Positions 25,770-34,698 of a DNA stretch of 64,000 nt are shown one piece after another; the stretch's first letter is position 1, and every line of letters begins with the position of its first letter. The stretch is from positions 186,001 to 250,000 of the forward strand of contig JAXMDB010000003.1 of assembly GCA_046348995.1 (NCBI GenBank), written 5' to 3'. A model generated the notes under the pieces. The model saw nothing but the letters and a program-made list of their open reading frames with translations, was not told the origin of the DNA and did not search any database. The DNA is from JANNSX01 sp046348995. Its GTDB lineage: Bacteria; Pseudomonadota; Alphaproteobacteria; Rhizobiales; Hyphomicrobiaceae. Made by a program: the position numbers and the translations under genes.

Positions 25770-26432
25770 TCACCCCCGCACTCCAAAAATCGCACTCCCG
25801 ACCCGCACATGCGTCGCACCCAGCAGAATTGCCGTCGGGTAGTCGCCGCTCATGCCCATGCTGAGCTTGGATAGTTTGCACTCTTTCGCGAGCTTCGCCA
25901 GCAGCGCGAAATGCAGCGCCGCCTCGTCGTCGACGGGGGGGATGCACATCAGGCCCACGACATCGAGGCCATCCTTGCGGCAGGTTTCGACAAACGCCGC
26001 CGTCTCCTTCGGCAGCACGCCGGCCTTCTGCGGCTCGGCGCCGGTGTTGACCTGCACGTAGCACGGCAGCCGCCGGCCGGCCTTCGCCATCTCGGCTGCG
26101 AGCGCCACCGCGAGCTTCGGCCGGTCGACCGACTCGATGACGTCGAACAGCGCGACCGCTTCCTTGACCTTGTTGGTCTGCAACGGGCCAATCAGATGCA
26201 GCTCGAGGTCAGGGAAACGCTCTTTGAGCGACGGCCATTTCCCCTTCGCCTCTTGCACGCGGTTCTCGCCGAACACGCGCTGACCCGCCTCGATCACCGG
26301 CAGGATGTCCTCGGCCTCGAAGGTCTTAGAGACGGCGACGAGCGTCACAGCCGCGGGATCGCGCTCGGCGTCCATGGCAGCTGCCGCGATTTTCGATTTC
26401 ACGTCTGCCAGGCGCTGCTCGATGCCGATCAC
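25770..26432 (-). CDS. YggS-family pyridoxal-phosphate homeostasis protein
   Basis: 220 aa from GTG 26432. A small PLP-binding TIM-barrel protein (PLPBP/YggS) involved in vitamin B6 and amino-acid homeostasis, with no known catalytic activity. The PLP lysine is in TLVAVSKTFEAED (near 35); GENRVQEAKGKW, LHLIGPLQTNK and LSMGMSGDYPTAI are family motifs. It is convergent with the AlbA_2 gene. The cluster of Met-Gly residues near the end (SMGMSGD) binds the PLP phosphate in relatives. Confidence 0.94.
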   Translation of the reverse strand: MIGIEQRLADVKSKIAAAAMDAERDPAAVTLVAVSKTFEAEDILPVIEAGQRVFGENRVQEAKGKWPSLKERFPDLELHLIGPLQTNKVKEAVALFDVIESVDRPKLAVALAAEMAKAGRRLPCYVQVNTGAEPQKAGVLPKETAAFVETCRKDGLDVVGLMCIPPVDDEAALHFALLAKLAKECKLSKLSMGMSGDYPTAILLGATHVRVGSAIFGVRG

Positions 26433-26798
26433 GACTGCTCACTCTCGATTTTCTGGCTGTCACCAACCCCGAGTTAGCGCGACGGCCTCGCGCCTGGCAA
26501 CAGCGCACGGCTATCGGCTGGCCCCTCCACTCCGTCATGCCGACGGACACACCGGCATCCACGGGAGGGTGTGGTGGGGTGATGGCCATGCCGGGTGGCG
26601 TGGTCTCGGATCACTCTTCCTTCCGTGGATGGTCGCGTCCGCGACCATGACGGAGGAGGGAGTCGTGAGAGACAAGCGACCGCTCAGGAAGGCGGCTACT
26701 CGCACCAATCCCACCCCACGTCGTACTGGCGAAAAAAACGAAAAGGGCGACCTGCTGGCCGCCCCCGCGATCGTCGTACGATCAACCGATCGAGACAC
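26433..26798. repeat. Gene-free stretch with a pair of inverted palindromic repeats
   Basis: This 366-bp gap holds no credible gene. Two related palindromic units lie in opposite orientation: 26533-26563 (opening CGTCATGCCG, closing CATCCACG) and 26624-26652 (opening CGTGGATGG, closing CATGACG). They resemble the dispersed intergenic palindromes found in many alphaproteobacteria, arranged as in BIME-type mosaics. The rest, except the lipoprotein terminator at 26731-26764, shows nothing I can name. Confidence 0.55.
26731..26764 (-). terminator. Intrinsic terminator of the lipoprotein gene
   Basis: On the minus strand an 8-bp stem (26757-26764 with 26745-26752, one G-U pair) with a 4-nt loop is followed by a run reading CTTTTCGTTTTTTTC. 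It begins about 35 bp after the stop of the minus-strand lipoprotein gene. Confidence 0.85.
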
Positions 26799-27278
26799 TC
26801 AGCCCGAGCTGTCCGTCGCCGAGGCCTCCGGAGTCGCCGCCGGGGCCGGCGCAACGGCGGCCGCACCCTCGACTTTCGTGACCTTCTTCTTTTTCTTCTT
26901 CGGCGCGTCGGCGGGCTTCTCGGCCTGCATCATTGTCGCGCAGCGCGTCTTCATCGACTGGTTGACCTCGACGTAGCGCTGGAAGCGCGGCAGCTCGTCG
27001 GGCGTCGGCGTGTATTTCGACTGGCCGAACTGCTCGAGCTTCTGCGGGATCTTGGCCTCCGTGAAGCTCGTCATCTCGACCTTGAGCTCCTCGCAGCTCT
27101 TCTTTTCAACCTGCGGCAGTACGGCCGCAGCCGACGCATCCGTCGCCGTGCCGGCGGCGGGAGCAGCGGTCTGGCCGGGGGCGACGACGCCCGTCGTGCC
27201 GGTTGCTTGAGTATCCTGCGCGCAACCTGCGAGCAGTAGCGAGATGCCGACGACGGCGCCGCCGATAAGGTGTCTCAT
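26799..27278 (-). CDS. Hypothetical lipoprotein
   Basis: 159 aa from ATG 27278 (a longer in-frame version starting upstream is unlikely). A lipoprotein signal peptide ends in the lipobox LLLAGC, with acylated Cys near residue 19. A low-complexity Ala/Thr linker precedes a short domain of about 65 residues containing two cysteines (KKSCEELKVEMTSF and MKTRCATMM). A lysine run then leads to an Ala/Pro-rich tail. I do not recognise the family. It is divergent from leuS and has a clear terminator of its own. Confidence 0.75.
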   Translation of the reverse strand: MRHLIGGAVVGISLLLAGCAQDTQATGTTGVVAPGQTAAPAAGTATDASAAAVLPQVEKKSCEELKVEMTSFTEAKIPQKLEQFGQSKYTPTPDELPRFQRYVEVNQSMKTRCATMMQAEKPADAPKKKKKKVTKVEGAAAVAPAPAATPEASATDSSG

Positions 27279-27493
27279 GTCAGGCCTCCCCCCAGAGGTA
27301 ACGTCATGGGCGCAAAGTGATTCGCTTGCCCACAGCATAAACGACGGCAAGAGCGCGGTTGCGCCCTTGGCCGGGATATCCCCCGCTCAGTCGTTCGTTG
27401 CCCTCTCGAGGGTAAGGGGCGCCCTGCTTGACCCACGCGGCCTTTTGGGGCTCTTACCCACACTGAATAATCCCATTTTTTCTCAGACGAGCC

Positions 27494-30106
27494 ATGCCCA
27501 TGACCCTTGAACGCTACAATGCGCCCGAGCGAGAGGCTTACTGGCAACAGGTTTGGGACGAGAAGGCCACCTTCAAGACGTCGAACGACGATCCGCGACC
27601 GAAGTATTACGTGCTCGAGATGTTCCCCTATCCCTCCGGGCGCATCCACATGGGGCACGTGCGCAACTACACGATGGGCGACGTCGTTGCGCGCTACCGG
27701 CGCTCCAAGGGCTTCAACGTGCTGCATCCGATGGGCTGGGACGCCTTCGGCATGCCGGCCGAGAACGCCGCGATGCAGAACAAGTCGCATCCGGCGGAAT
27801 GGACCTACGCCAACATCGACACGATGCGGCGGCAGCTCAAGACCATGGGCCTGTCGATCGATTGGGGCAGAGAGTTCGCGACCTGCGACGTCGGCTACTA
27901 CCGGCATCAGCAGAAGCTGTTCGTCGACATGCTGGCGAAGGGTTTGGCCTACCGCAAATCGTCCAAGGTCAACTGGGATCCGGTCGACCACACCGTGCTC
28001 GCCAACGAGCAGGTGATCGACGGTCGCGGCTGGCGCTCGGGCGCGCTCGTCGAGCAGAAGGAGCTCACCCAGTGGTTCTTCAAGATCACCGAGTATTCGG
28101 ATGATCTGCTGGCAGCCTTGGAGACGCTCGACAAGTGGCCGGAGAAGGTCCGGCTCATGCAGACGAACTGGATCGGCCGCTCGGAGGGCATGCAGATCCG
28201 CTGGGCGCTCGCCAACGCGCCGGTGGGCCTGACGGAGCTCGAAATCTTCACGACGCGGCCCGACACGCTGTTCGGCGCCTCCTTCATGGCGATCGCGCCC
28301 GATCATCCGTTGGCCAAGGCGGCGGCGGAGAAGAACGAGACGCTCGCGGCCTTCTGCGACGAGTGCCGGCGCATGGGCACCTCGCTCGCCGATTTGGAGA
28401 CCGCCGAGAAGCGCGGCTTCGACACGGGCGTGCGCGCGGTGCATCCGCTCGATCCCACCTGGACCGTGCCGGTCTACGTCGCGAACTTTGTGCTCATGGA
28501 GTACGGCACGGGCGCGATCTTCGGTTGCCCGTCGGGCGATCAGCGCGACCTCGAGTTCGCGCACAAATACAATCTCCCGGTCGTCCCCGTCGTCATGCCG
28601 AAGGGCGGTGACGCCAAGAGTTTCACGGTCGGCGACAAGGCCTACGTCGACGACGGCGTGATGATCAACTCGCGCTTCCTCGATGACATGGATACCGAGA
28701 CGGCCTTCCGCGAGGTCGCCAAGCGCCTCGAGGCGGCGAAGCTCGGCAACCGGCCGGCCGGCGAGGTGAAGGTCCAGTACCGCCTCCGCGACTGGGGCAT
28801 CTCGCGCCAGCGCTATTGGGGCTGCCCGATCCCGGTGATCCACTGCAAGAGCTGTGGCGTCGTGCCGGTGCCGGACAAGGATCTGCCGGTGACGCTGCCC
28901 AAGGATGCGACGTTCGACAAGCCCGGCAATCCGCTCGACCGGCATCCGGCCTGGAAGCATGTCGACTGTCCCAAATGCGGTGCCAAGGCGCAGCGCGAGA
29001 CGGACACGATGGATACGTTCGTCGACTCGTCCTGGTACTTCGTGCGCTTCACGGCGCCGGAGGCGGCGACCCCGGTCGACAAGAAGGCCGCTCAGTATTG
29101 GCTCCCCGTCGATCAGTATATCGGCGGCATCGAGCACGCGATTTTGCACCTACTCTACTCGCGCTTCTTCTGCCGGGCGATGTCGGCGACGGGGCATCTC
29201 GGTCTGAAAGAGCCGTTCGGCGCGCTGTTCACGCAAGGCATGGTCAACCACGAGACCTACCGGACGAAGGACGGTCAGTGGGTGACGCCGGCCGAGATCA
29301 AGATCGAGACCGAGGGCACGGCCCGCCGCGCCACATTGCTGTCGACCGGCGAGCCCGTCGAGATCGGCTCGGTCGAGAAGATGTCGAAGTCGAAGCGCAA
29401 CACGGTCGATCCCGACGACATCATCCGCCAATACGGCGCCGATTGCGCGCGCTGGTTCATGCTGTCCGATAGCCCGCCCGAGCGGGATGTCGAGTGGACC
29501 GAAGCGGGCGTCGAGGGCGCGCGGCGGTTCATCCAGCGCGTCTGGCGGGTCGTCGACGAGGTGATGGCGAAGGGCGCGCCCAAGGGGGCGGCCCGTCCGG
29601 CGGCCTTCGGGCCGGAGGCCGAGGCGCTCAGGCGCGCGGCCCACAAGACGCTCGATGCGTTCTCCAAGAACGTCGAGGGCTTGCGCTTCAACGTGGCGGT
29701 CGCCCAGCTCTACGAGCTGACCTCCGCCGTCTCGGGGGCTTTGGCCAAGACGGAGGATAATCTTCCCTGGGCCGTGCGCGAGGCAGCCGAGCTGCTCATA
29801 CAATTGCTTGGACCGATGATGCCGCATCTGGCGGAGGAGTGCTGGGCGCGGCTCGGATACAACACTCTCTTGGCAGATCAGGCCTGGCCCGTCGCCGAGG
29901 CGGCCTTGCTCGTTGACGATGCGATCACCATTGCCGTACAGGTCAATGGTAAGCGCCGGGGCGAGCTCAACATTCGCCGCGACGCGACGACGGGGGAGAT
30001 CGAGGCGGAAGTTCTCAGGCTGGAAGCAGTCGTGAGAGCGCTCGACGGCAAATCTCCCAAGAAGATCATCGTCGTGCCGCAAAGGATCGTCAATGTCGTC
30101 GTGTAG
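27494..30106 (+). CDS. leuS: Leucyl-tRNA synthetase
   Basis: 870 aa, bacterial-type LeuRS. It charges tRNA-Leu with leucine and edits mischarged products. The class I motifs are HMGHVRNYTMGD (HIGH, near 52) and KMSKSKRNTVD (KMSKS, near 630). The CP1 editing domain contains TTRPDTLFGASFMAIAPDHP, and the zinc region has CKSCG and CPKCG. The C-terminal anticodon-binding domain ends in PKKIIVVPQRIVNVVV. It begins the conserved leuS-lptE-holA group. Confidence 0.97.
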   Translation: MPMTLERYNAPEREAYWQQVWDEKATFKTSNDDPRPKYYVLEMFPYPSGRIHMGHVRNYTMGDVVARYRRSKGFNVLHPMGWDAFGMPAENAAMQNKSHPAEWTYANIDTMRRQLKTMGLSIDWGREFATCDVGYYRHQQKLFVDMLAKGLAYRKSSKVNWDPVDHTVLANEQVIDGRGWRSGALVEQKELTQWFFKITEYSDDLLAALETLDKWPEKVRLMQTNWIGRSEGMQIRWALANAPVGLTELEIFTTRPDTLFGASFMAIAPDHPLAKAAAEKNETLAAFCDECRRMGTSLADLETAEKRGFDTGVRAVHPLDPTWTVPVYVANFVLMEYGTGAIFGCPSGDQRDLEFAHKYNLPVVPVVMPKGGDAKSFTVGDKAYVDDGVMINSRFLDDMDTETAFREVAKRLEAAKLGNRPAGEVKVQYRLRDWGISRQRYWGCPIPVIHCKSCGVVPVPDKDLPVTLPKDATFDKPGNPLDRHPAWKHVDCPKCGAKAQRETDTMDTFVDSSWYFVRFTAPEAATPVDKKAAQYWLPVDQYIGGIEHAILHLLYSRFFCRAMSATGHLGLKEPFGALFTQGMVNHETYRTKDGQWVTPAEIKIETEGTARRATLLSTGEPVEIGSVEKMSKSKRNTVDPDDIIRQYGADCARWFMLSDSPPERDVEWTEAGVEGARRFIQRVWRVVDEVMAKGAPKGAARPAAFGPEAEALRRAAHKTLDAFSKNVEGLRFNVAVAQLYELTSAVSGALAKTEDNLPWAVREAAELLIQLLGPMMPHLAEECWARLGYNTLLADQAWPVAEAALLVDDAITIAVQVNGKRRGELNIRRDATTGEIEAEVLRLEAVVRALDGKSPKKIIVVPQRIVNVVV

Positions 30107-30128
30107 GGACGAGGCCAGGGAGGAGAGA

Positions 30129-30650
30129 ATGATCTCCCGCCGCCAGGCGACGGTCGCACTATCTATGGCGCTGCTCGGACCGGTGCTCGCGGGCTGCGGA
30201 TTCCAGCCGCTCTACGGCTCGGCCGCGGTCACGGGCGGCACCGGAGTCGGTGATCAGCTCGCCGCCATCGACATCAACGAGATTCCGGGCCGCGTCGGCC
30301 AAGTCGTCCGCAACGAGCTCGTCTTCAAGACGACCGGCGGCGGCGAGACGCCGGAGGCGCTCTACAAGCTCGACATCGCACTCCGCGAATCGGCCCAATC
30401 GACGCTGGTCGAGATCGACGGCGACGCCAAGGGCCTCGTGTTCGCGCTCAACGCCAATTTCACGCTGAGGCGTCGCTCTGACAACGCGGTGATCCTGTCG
30501 GGCAAGGCCCAATCCCGAGCAGCCTACCAGAAGGTCGAGAGCATCTTCGCGAACATCCGCGCCCGCCGCGATGCCGAGGACCGTGCCGCCAAGATGATCG
30601 CCGACAGCATCCGCACCCGCGTCGCGGCGAAGCTGAGCGAGACGGCGTAA
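30129..30650 (+). CDS. lptE: LPS-assembly lipoprotein LptE
   Basis: 173 aa from ATG 30129. A short lipoprotein signal with lipobox VLAGC is followed by the LptE/RlpB opening GFQPLYG. It forms the plug of the LptD outer-membrane pore that inserts LPS. An upstream in-frame start at 30093 would overlap the leuS end but would spoil the signal peptide. It follows leuS by 22 bp, presumably in one operon. The usual next gene, holA, is displaced 4 kb downstream. Confidence 0.88.
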   Translation: MISRRQATVALSMALLGPVLAGCGFQPLYGSAAVTGGTGVGDQLAAIDINEIPGRVGQVVRNELVFKTTGGGETPEALYKLDIALRESAQSTLVEIDGDAKGLVFALNANFTLRRRSDNAVILSGKAQSRAAYQKVESIFANIRARRDAEDRAAKMIADSIRTRVAAKLSETA

Positions 30651-30676
30651 TCGAGCCGCCGCCGAAGAGCTGAGCG

Positions 30677-31165
30677 TTGGCAAACAATCTCTGCATCCGC
30701 ACCTACACGCCCAACGACGAGACCGCCCTCATCGGGCTCGTGCGCGGGCTCATTGCCTTCGAGGGGCAGTGGTACGATCGCGTGCGGCCGCCGGCCGAGA
30801 TCGGGCCATGGTATGTGGCCGATCTCCTCGACAATTGTGCGAAGGACCAGGGCACCATCCTGCTGGCCGAGCGCGACGGCGAGGTCGTCGGCTATGCGGT
30901 GATCTATGTGGGCCTCTCGACGGCGGGCGAGCGTGACGAGATCGAGCATCGCTACGGGCGGATCGGCGATCTCTTCGTCGAGGAGCGCCATCGCGGCGCG
31001 GGCATCGGCCGCGCCCTCATCGCCGAGTGCGAGGCGCGGACGCGCGCGGCGGGCGTGCCGTATCTCACCATCCGCCACGTGCCTCAGAACGAGCGCTCGG
31101 CCGCCCTTTACGCGCGGCTCGGCTACGAGCCCGTGCAGACGGTCCGCGAGAAGCGGCTGGATTGA
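30677..31165 (+). CDS. GNAT-family N-acetyltransferase
   Basis: 162 aa from TTG 30677; no ATG or GTG gives a complete domain. The acetyl-CoA loop is seen in GDLFVEERHRGAGIGRALI (R/Q-x-x-G-x-G/A) and the C-terminal part in NERSAALYARLGYEPV. Residues WYDRVRPPAEIG in the N-terminal half may shape the acceptor site. Acceptor unknown. It is 26 bp after lptE on the same strand, within the lptE-holA insertion. Confidence 0.82.
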   Translation: MANNLCIRTYTPNDETALIGLVRGLIAFEGQWYDRVRPPAEIGPWYVADLLDNCAKDQGTILLAERDGEVVGYAVIYVGLSTAGERDEIEHRYGRIGDLFVEERHRGAGIGRALIAECEARTRAAGVPYLTIRHVPQNERSAALYARLGYEPVQTVREKRLD

Positions 31166-31409
31166 GCAGGGGGCGGTGCCAAGCTCGGCCCCACCATGCA
31201 GAACGATACCGATTCGTGGCCGCCCGGTCACAACTCTGCTGTCTGACAGTGAGTATGAAGTGCAACTCTATTAATTCCGTTATGGCACTATCCCGAATCA
31301 GTTCCATGCGTTCGCCACCGAAACGTCGGTTTGCTTGCGTCCCGGAGCCTCGCTTCAGCGCGACAGCCCGGCTCCAGCAGTGCAATTGCGGCTCGAACGC
31401 GGGGATCTC

Positions 31410-34400
31410 ATGGCCACCTATACCGTCACCACTCTCGACGACATCGTCGACGACCTCGATGGGTTGACCTCGCTGCGCGAGGCGGTCGCGCTCGCCAATG
31501 CCGATGTCTTCATCGACACCATCACATTCGCCGCCGCGGGCACCATCACCCTGTCGAGCACGCTCGACGTCACGGAAATGGTCACCATCAATGGCGACAT
31601 CGGCGACGACCACACGGCCGACATCACGATCGACGGCGGCGGCACGGTCCAGCTCTTCGACGCAACCGCGGCCATCGCCCTGCAAGGCCTTGTGCTGACG
31701 CACGGGCACTCCGATCTCGACGGCGGTGCGATCACGTCCACCGGTGCAGTCGTCATCGTCGACTCGAGCCTTATCGACAACACGGCCCTTGCCAGCGGTG
31801 GCGGCGTCTCTGCCAGCGGCGATGTCGCGATCGTCAACTCGACGCTGAGCGGCAATTCCGCCGACAGTGGCGGCGGCGGCGCGGTCGCGGCCGGCGGCAC
31901 TTTGACCCTCACGGACTCGAGCCTCGTCAACAATTCGGCCCTCGCTGATGGTGGCGGCGCATATGTCAACGGCTCCGTCACGATCACCGGCTCGACGGTC
32001 GCCAACAACGCGGGCGGGCACGGCGGCGGCATCAACACGGTCGGGGCTCTGACAGCTACCGACTCGACCTTCAGCGGCAACACGTCGACGGGCCTCGGCG
32101 GCGCCGTCAACGCGTCGCTGGACGTGACGCTGACGAACACGACGGTCGCCGACAATGCGGCGCTGATCGGTGGTGGCGTCAGCACGTTTGGGGCTTTTTC
32201 GGCCACGAACGCGACCTTCAGCGGCAATGCGGCCGATATCAGTGCGGGCGCCGTCAAAGCCTTCGACACTATCACGGCCACGAACTCGATCTTCTTAGGC
32301 GACACGGCGGTGTCCGCCGAGTCCGAGCTGGACGGTGCCTCGCTCATCTACCAGGGGCTCAACATCGTCGGCACCGGCTCGGACACGGACGCGAGCGATC
32401 ACGTCATCAATGCCGCCACGATCGGGACGGTGCTCGTCACTGACCTCGCGGCGAAGGCGGTTTTGGCCGACAATGGCGGGCCGGTCAAAACCATCGCCCT
32501 CGTCGATGCGGCGGGCAATCCGGCGCTCGATGCCTCTAACGCGTCCGGCACGGCGACCGACGCGCGCGGCGCGGCGGCGTTCGACAGGGCGGACGTCGCC
32601 AACACGCAGGGCAGCGCCCGCGATCTCGGCGCCTACGAGGGCACCGATCCGCCGGCCACCTACACCGTCACCAACTTGAACGACAGCGGCGCCGGCTCGC
32701 TGCGGGACGCGATCGCGCTGGCCAATGCCCATTTCGGCGCCGATACGATCTCCTTCGCGGCCGGCCTCGCCGGCGGCACGATCACACTGGCAAGCACGCT
32801 CGAGGTGACGGATGCGGTGACGATCAACGGCGATATCGACGGCAATCATGTCGCCGACCTGACACTCGATGGAGACAATGCAGTGCAGATACTAAGATCC
32901 ACAGACAGCCTCGAGCTGCGTGGACTTATTCTGACGCATGGCAACAATTTGATTGATCATGGCGGCGCAGTTGCAATGACGAATAGTATTTTTGAAGTTC
33001 TGACGATTGTCGACTGCCAGATCGTCGGGAACACGGCGATTGGCGCGGGTGGAGGTGTCTTCTCATTTTGGGACCTCGATGTAACGAGCACGACCTTCAG
33101 CAACAACCAATCAACTGGCAATGGCGGTGGCGGCGCGGGTGCTTCGCACACAATCACCATCACACGCTCGACATTCGACAGCAATTCGGGAAACAATGGT
33201 GGCGGTGTATGGGGCGCCGATGTCACCATCGTAGATTCGACTTTCAGCGGCAATACAGCGAACGGTGGCGGTAATAGCGGCGATGGTGGCGGGGCTCTCG
33301 CCAGCCATTTCGTAAATGTCACGAACTCGACGTTCAGCGGCAATACAGCGACTGATGAAGGCGGTGGTGCATTCGGTAATGGTGCTATTGCGACGAACTC
33401 GATTTTTCTCGGAAATTCCGCGTTGGGCGGATATGATGATGTGGAGGGGTCGGAGTCGTTCTACGGACTCACCTACGTTGGCCTCAATATCGTCGGCATC
33501 GGCGCCGATACGGACAAGAGCGACAACGTCATCAACGCCGCCTCGCTCGGCGCGGTGCTCGTCCTCGGTAGCAATGGCAAGGCGCTGCTCGCCGACAACG
33601 GCGGGCTGGTCAAGACGATCGCGCTCGTCAACAGCATCACCAATCCAGCGCTCGATGCCTCGGACACGTCGGCGCCTGCAACCGACGCGCGCGGGAGATC
33701 GACCTTCGACATCGCCGCCATCGCCAACGCCCAGGGCAGTGCCCGCGATCTCGGGGCTTACGAGTTTGCGTCGGCCAATGTTCTCCCGACGCTGACCCTC
33801 ACCAAAACGGCCGGCGATTTCAGCAACACGACCAATACGACGGCCGCCATCAAGGTCGCGAAGATCGCCCTCACCGACCCCGACAGCACACCAGTCCTCT
33901 CGCTTTCGGGGGCGGACGCGAACCTGTTCCAGATCAAGGGCAACGCGCTCTATCTCAAGGCCGGCACCACGCTCAATGCCTTGGCCAATCCCAGTCTCGA
34001 CGTCACCGTCCGGGCCGACGATCCGGCGAACGGTGCCGGCGTCGACGTCAGCAAGAGCCTCTCGTTCAAAGTCTTGCCGGTCATCAAGGCCACGCCCGGC
34101 AATGACCGGCTCGTCGGCACCGACAAGGCGGATGTCATCAACGGGCTCGCCGGCAATGACCTCCTGACCGGCGGCGGCGGTCGCGATCTGCTGACAGGCG
34201 GCAAAGGCGCCGATACGTTCATCTTCAAAACGTTGAGCGACTCGAAGGCCGGCGGCTTGCGCGACGTGATCACCGACTTCACCGACGGCCAGGACCACAT
34301 CGACTTGCGCGGCATCGACGCCAACACGGCGAAGGCCGGCAATCAGGCCTTCACGTTCATCGCCTCACAAGGCTTCCACAAGACCGCCGGCGAGCTGCGG

Positions 34401-34538
34401 GCCGTGGTGACCGATCATGCGGGAACGTTCGACGACAGGACTGTACTGTCGGGTGACGTCAACGGCGACGGCAAGGCCGATTTCCAAATCGAGCTCACCG
34501 GCGCGATCCGGCTCGATGTCGGCGACTTCTATCTCTAG
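31410..34538 (+). CDS. Large exoprotein: tandem CSLREA-like beta-helix modules with C-terminal RTX calcium-binding repeats
   Basis: 1042 aa from ATG 31410. Two homologous modules each begin with a CSLREA-like motif (YTVTTLDDIVDDLDG with TSLREAVALANAD, and YTVTNLNDSGAGSLRDAI) and continue as glycine/threonine-rich right-handed beta-helix repeats such as DSTFSGNT. Each closes with a choice-of-anchor-type segment GSARDLGAYE. A cadherin-like linker precedes RTX nonapeptides (GNDLLTGGGGRDLLTGG, near 897-940) and a short C-terminus ending DVGDFYL. This layout implies type I secretion and calcium-dependent folding; no type I exporter is nearby. Part of module 2 (about 32880-33450) is AT-richer than the rest. 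Probably an adhesin or cell-surface protein. Confidence 0.82.
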   Translation: MATYTVTTLDDIVDDLDGLTSLREAVALANADVFIDTITFAAAGTITLSSTLDVTEMVTINGDIGDDHTADITIDGGGTVQLFDATAAIALQGLVLTHGHSDLDGGAITSTGAVVIVDSSLIDNTALASGGGVSASGDVAIVNSTLSGNSADSGGGGAVAAGGTLTLTDSSLVNNSALADGGGAYVNGSVTITGSTVANNAGGHGGGINTVGALTATDSTFSGNTSTGLGGAVNASLDVTLTNTTVADNAALIGGGVSTFGAFSATNATFSGNAADISAGAVKAFDTITATNSIFLGDTAVSAESELDGASLIYQGLNIVGTGSDTDASDHVINAATIGTVLVTDLAAKAVLADNGGPVKTIALVDAAGNPALDASNASGTATDARGAAAFDRADVANTQGSARDLGAYEGTDPPATYTVTNLNDSGAGSLRDAIALANAHFGADTISFAAGLAGGTITLASTLEVTDAVTINGDIDGNHVADLTLDGDNAVQILRSTDSLELRGLILTHGNNLIDHGGAVAMTNSIFEVLTIVDCQIVGNTAIGAGGGVFSFWDLDVTSTTFSNNQSTGNGGGGAGASHTITITRSTFDSNSGNNGGGVWGADVTIVDSTFSGNTANGGGNSGDGGGALASHFVNVTNSTFSGNTATDEGGGAFGNGAIATNSIFLGNSALGGYDDVEGSESFYGLTYVGLNIVGIGADTDKSDNVINAASLGAVLVLGSNGKALLADNGGLVKTIALVNSITNPALDASDTSAPATDARGRSTFDIAAIANAQGSARDLGAYEFASANVLPTLTLTKTAGDFSNTTNTTAAIKVAKIALTDPDSTPVLSLSGADANLFQIKGNALYLKAGTTLNALANPSLDVTVRADDPANGAGVDVSKSLSFKVLPVIKATPGNDRLVGTDKADVINGLAGNDLLTGGGGRDLLTGGKGADTFIFKTLSDSKAGGLRDVITDFTDGQDHIDLRGIDANTAKAGNQAFTFIASQGFHKTAGELRAVVTDHAGTFDDRTVLSGDVNGDGKADFQIELTGAIRLDVGDFYL

Positions 34539-34550
34539 GGGTTAGGTCTT

Positions 34551-34621
34551 GGGGTCAGACCCTGCGGGTCTGACCCCTTCCGAGGTCTGTGTATCGGGTC
34601 TGACCCGCAGGGTCTGACCCC
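34551..34621. repeat. 71-bp palindromic element, copy A
   Basis: Two arms (34551-34577 and 34596-34621) are near-perfect inverted repeats of each other around an 18-bp asymmetric core. Each arm is built from GGGTC and GACCC blocks and is itself nearly palindromic. The same element occurs in reverse orientation at 41458-41528. It lies between the RTX gene and holA and could form a long hairpin. Probably a dispersed REP/BIME-like or non-autonomous mobile element. Confidence 0.85.
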
Positions 34622-34698
34622 AGGCCGGCGGGCTTTACACCCGGCCCGTGGACGAGAGAAGGTGCGGCCGAGATCGCTCCAAGGCTCACGCACATCCC

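Noticed and set aside
27275..29149. A 624-codon frame antisense to leuS
   Set aside because: The leuS frame carries all synthetase motifs; the antisense product has no protein-like features.
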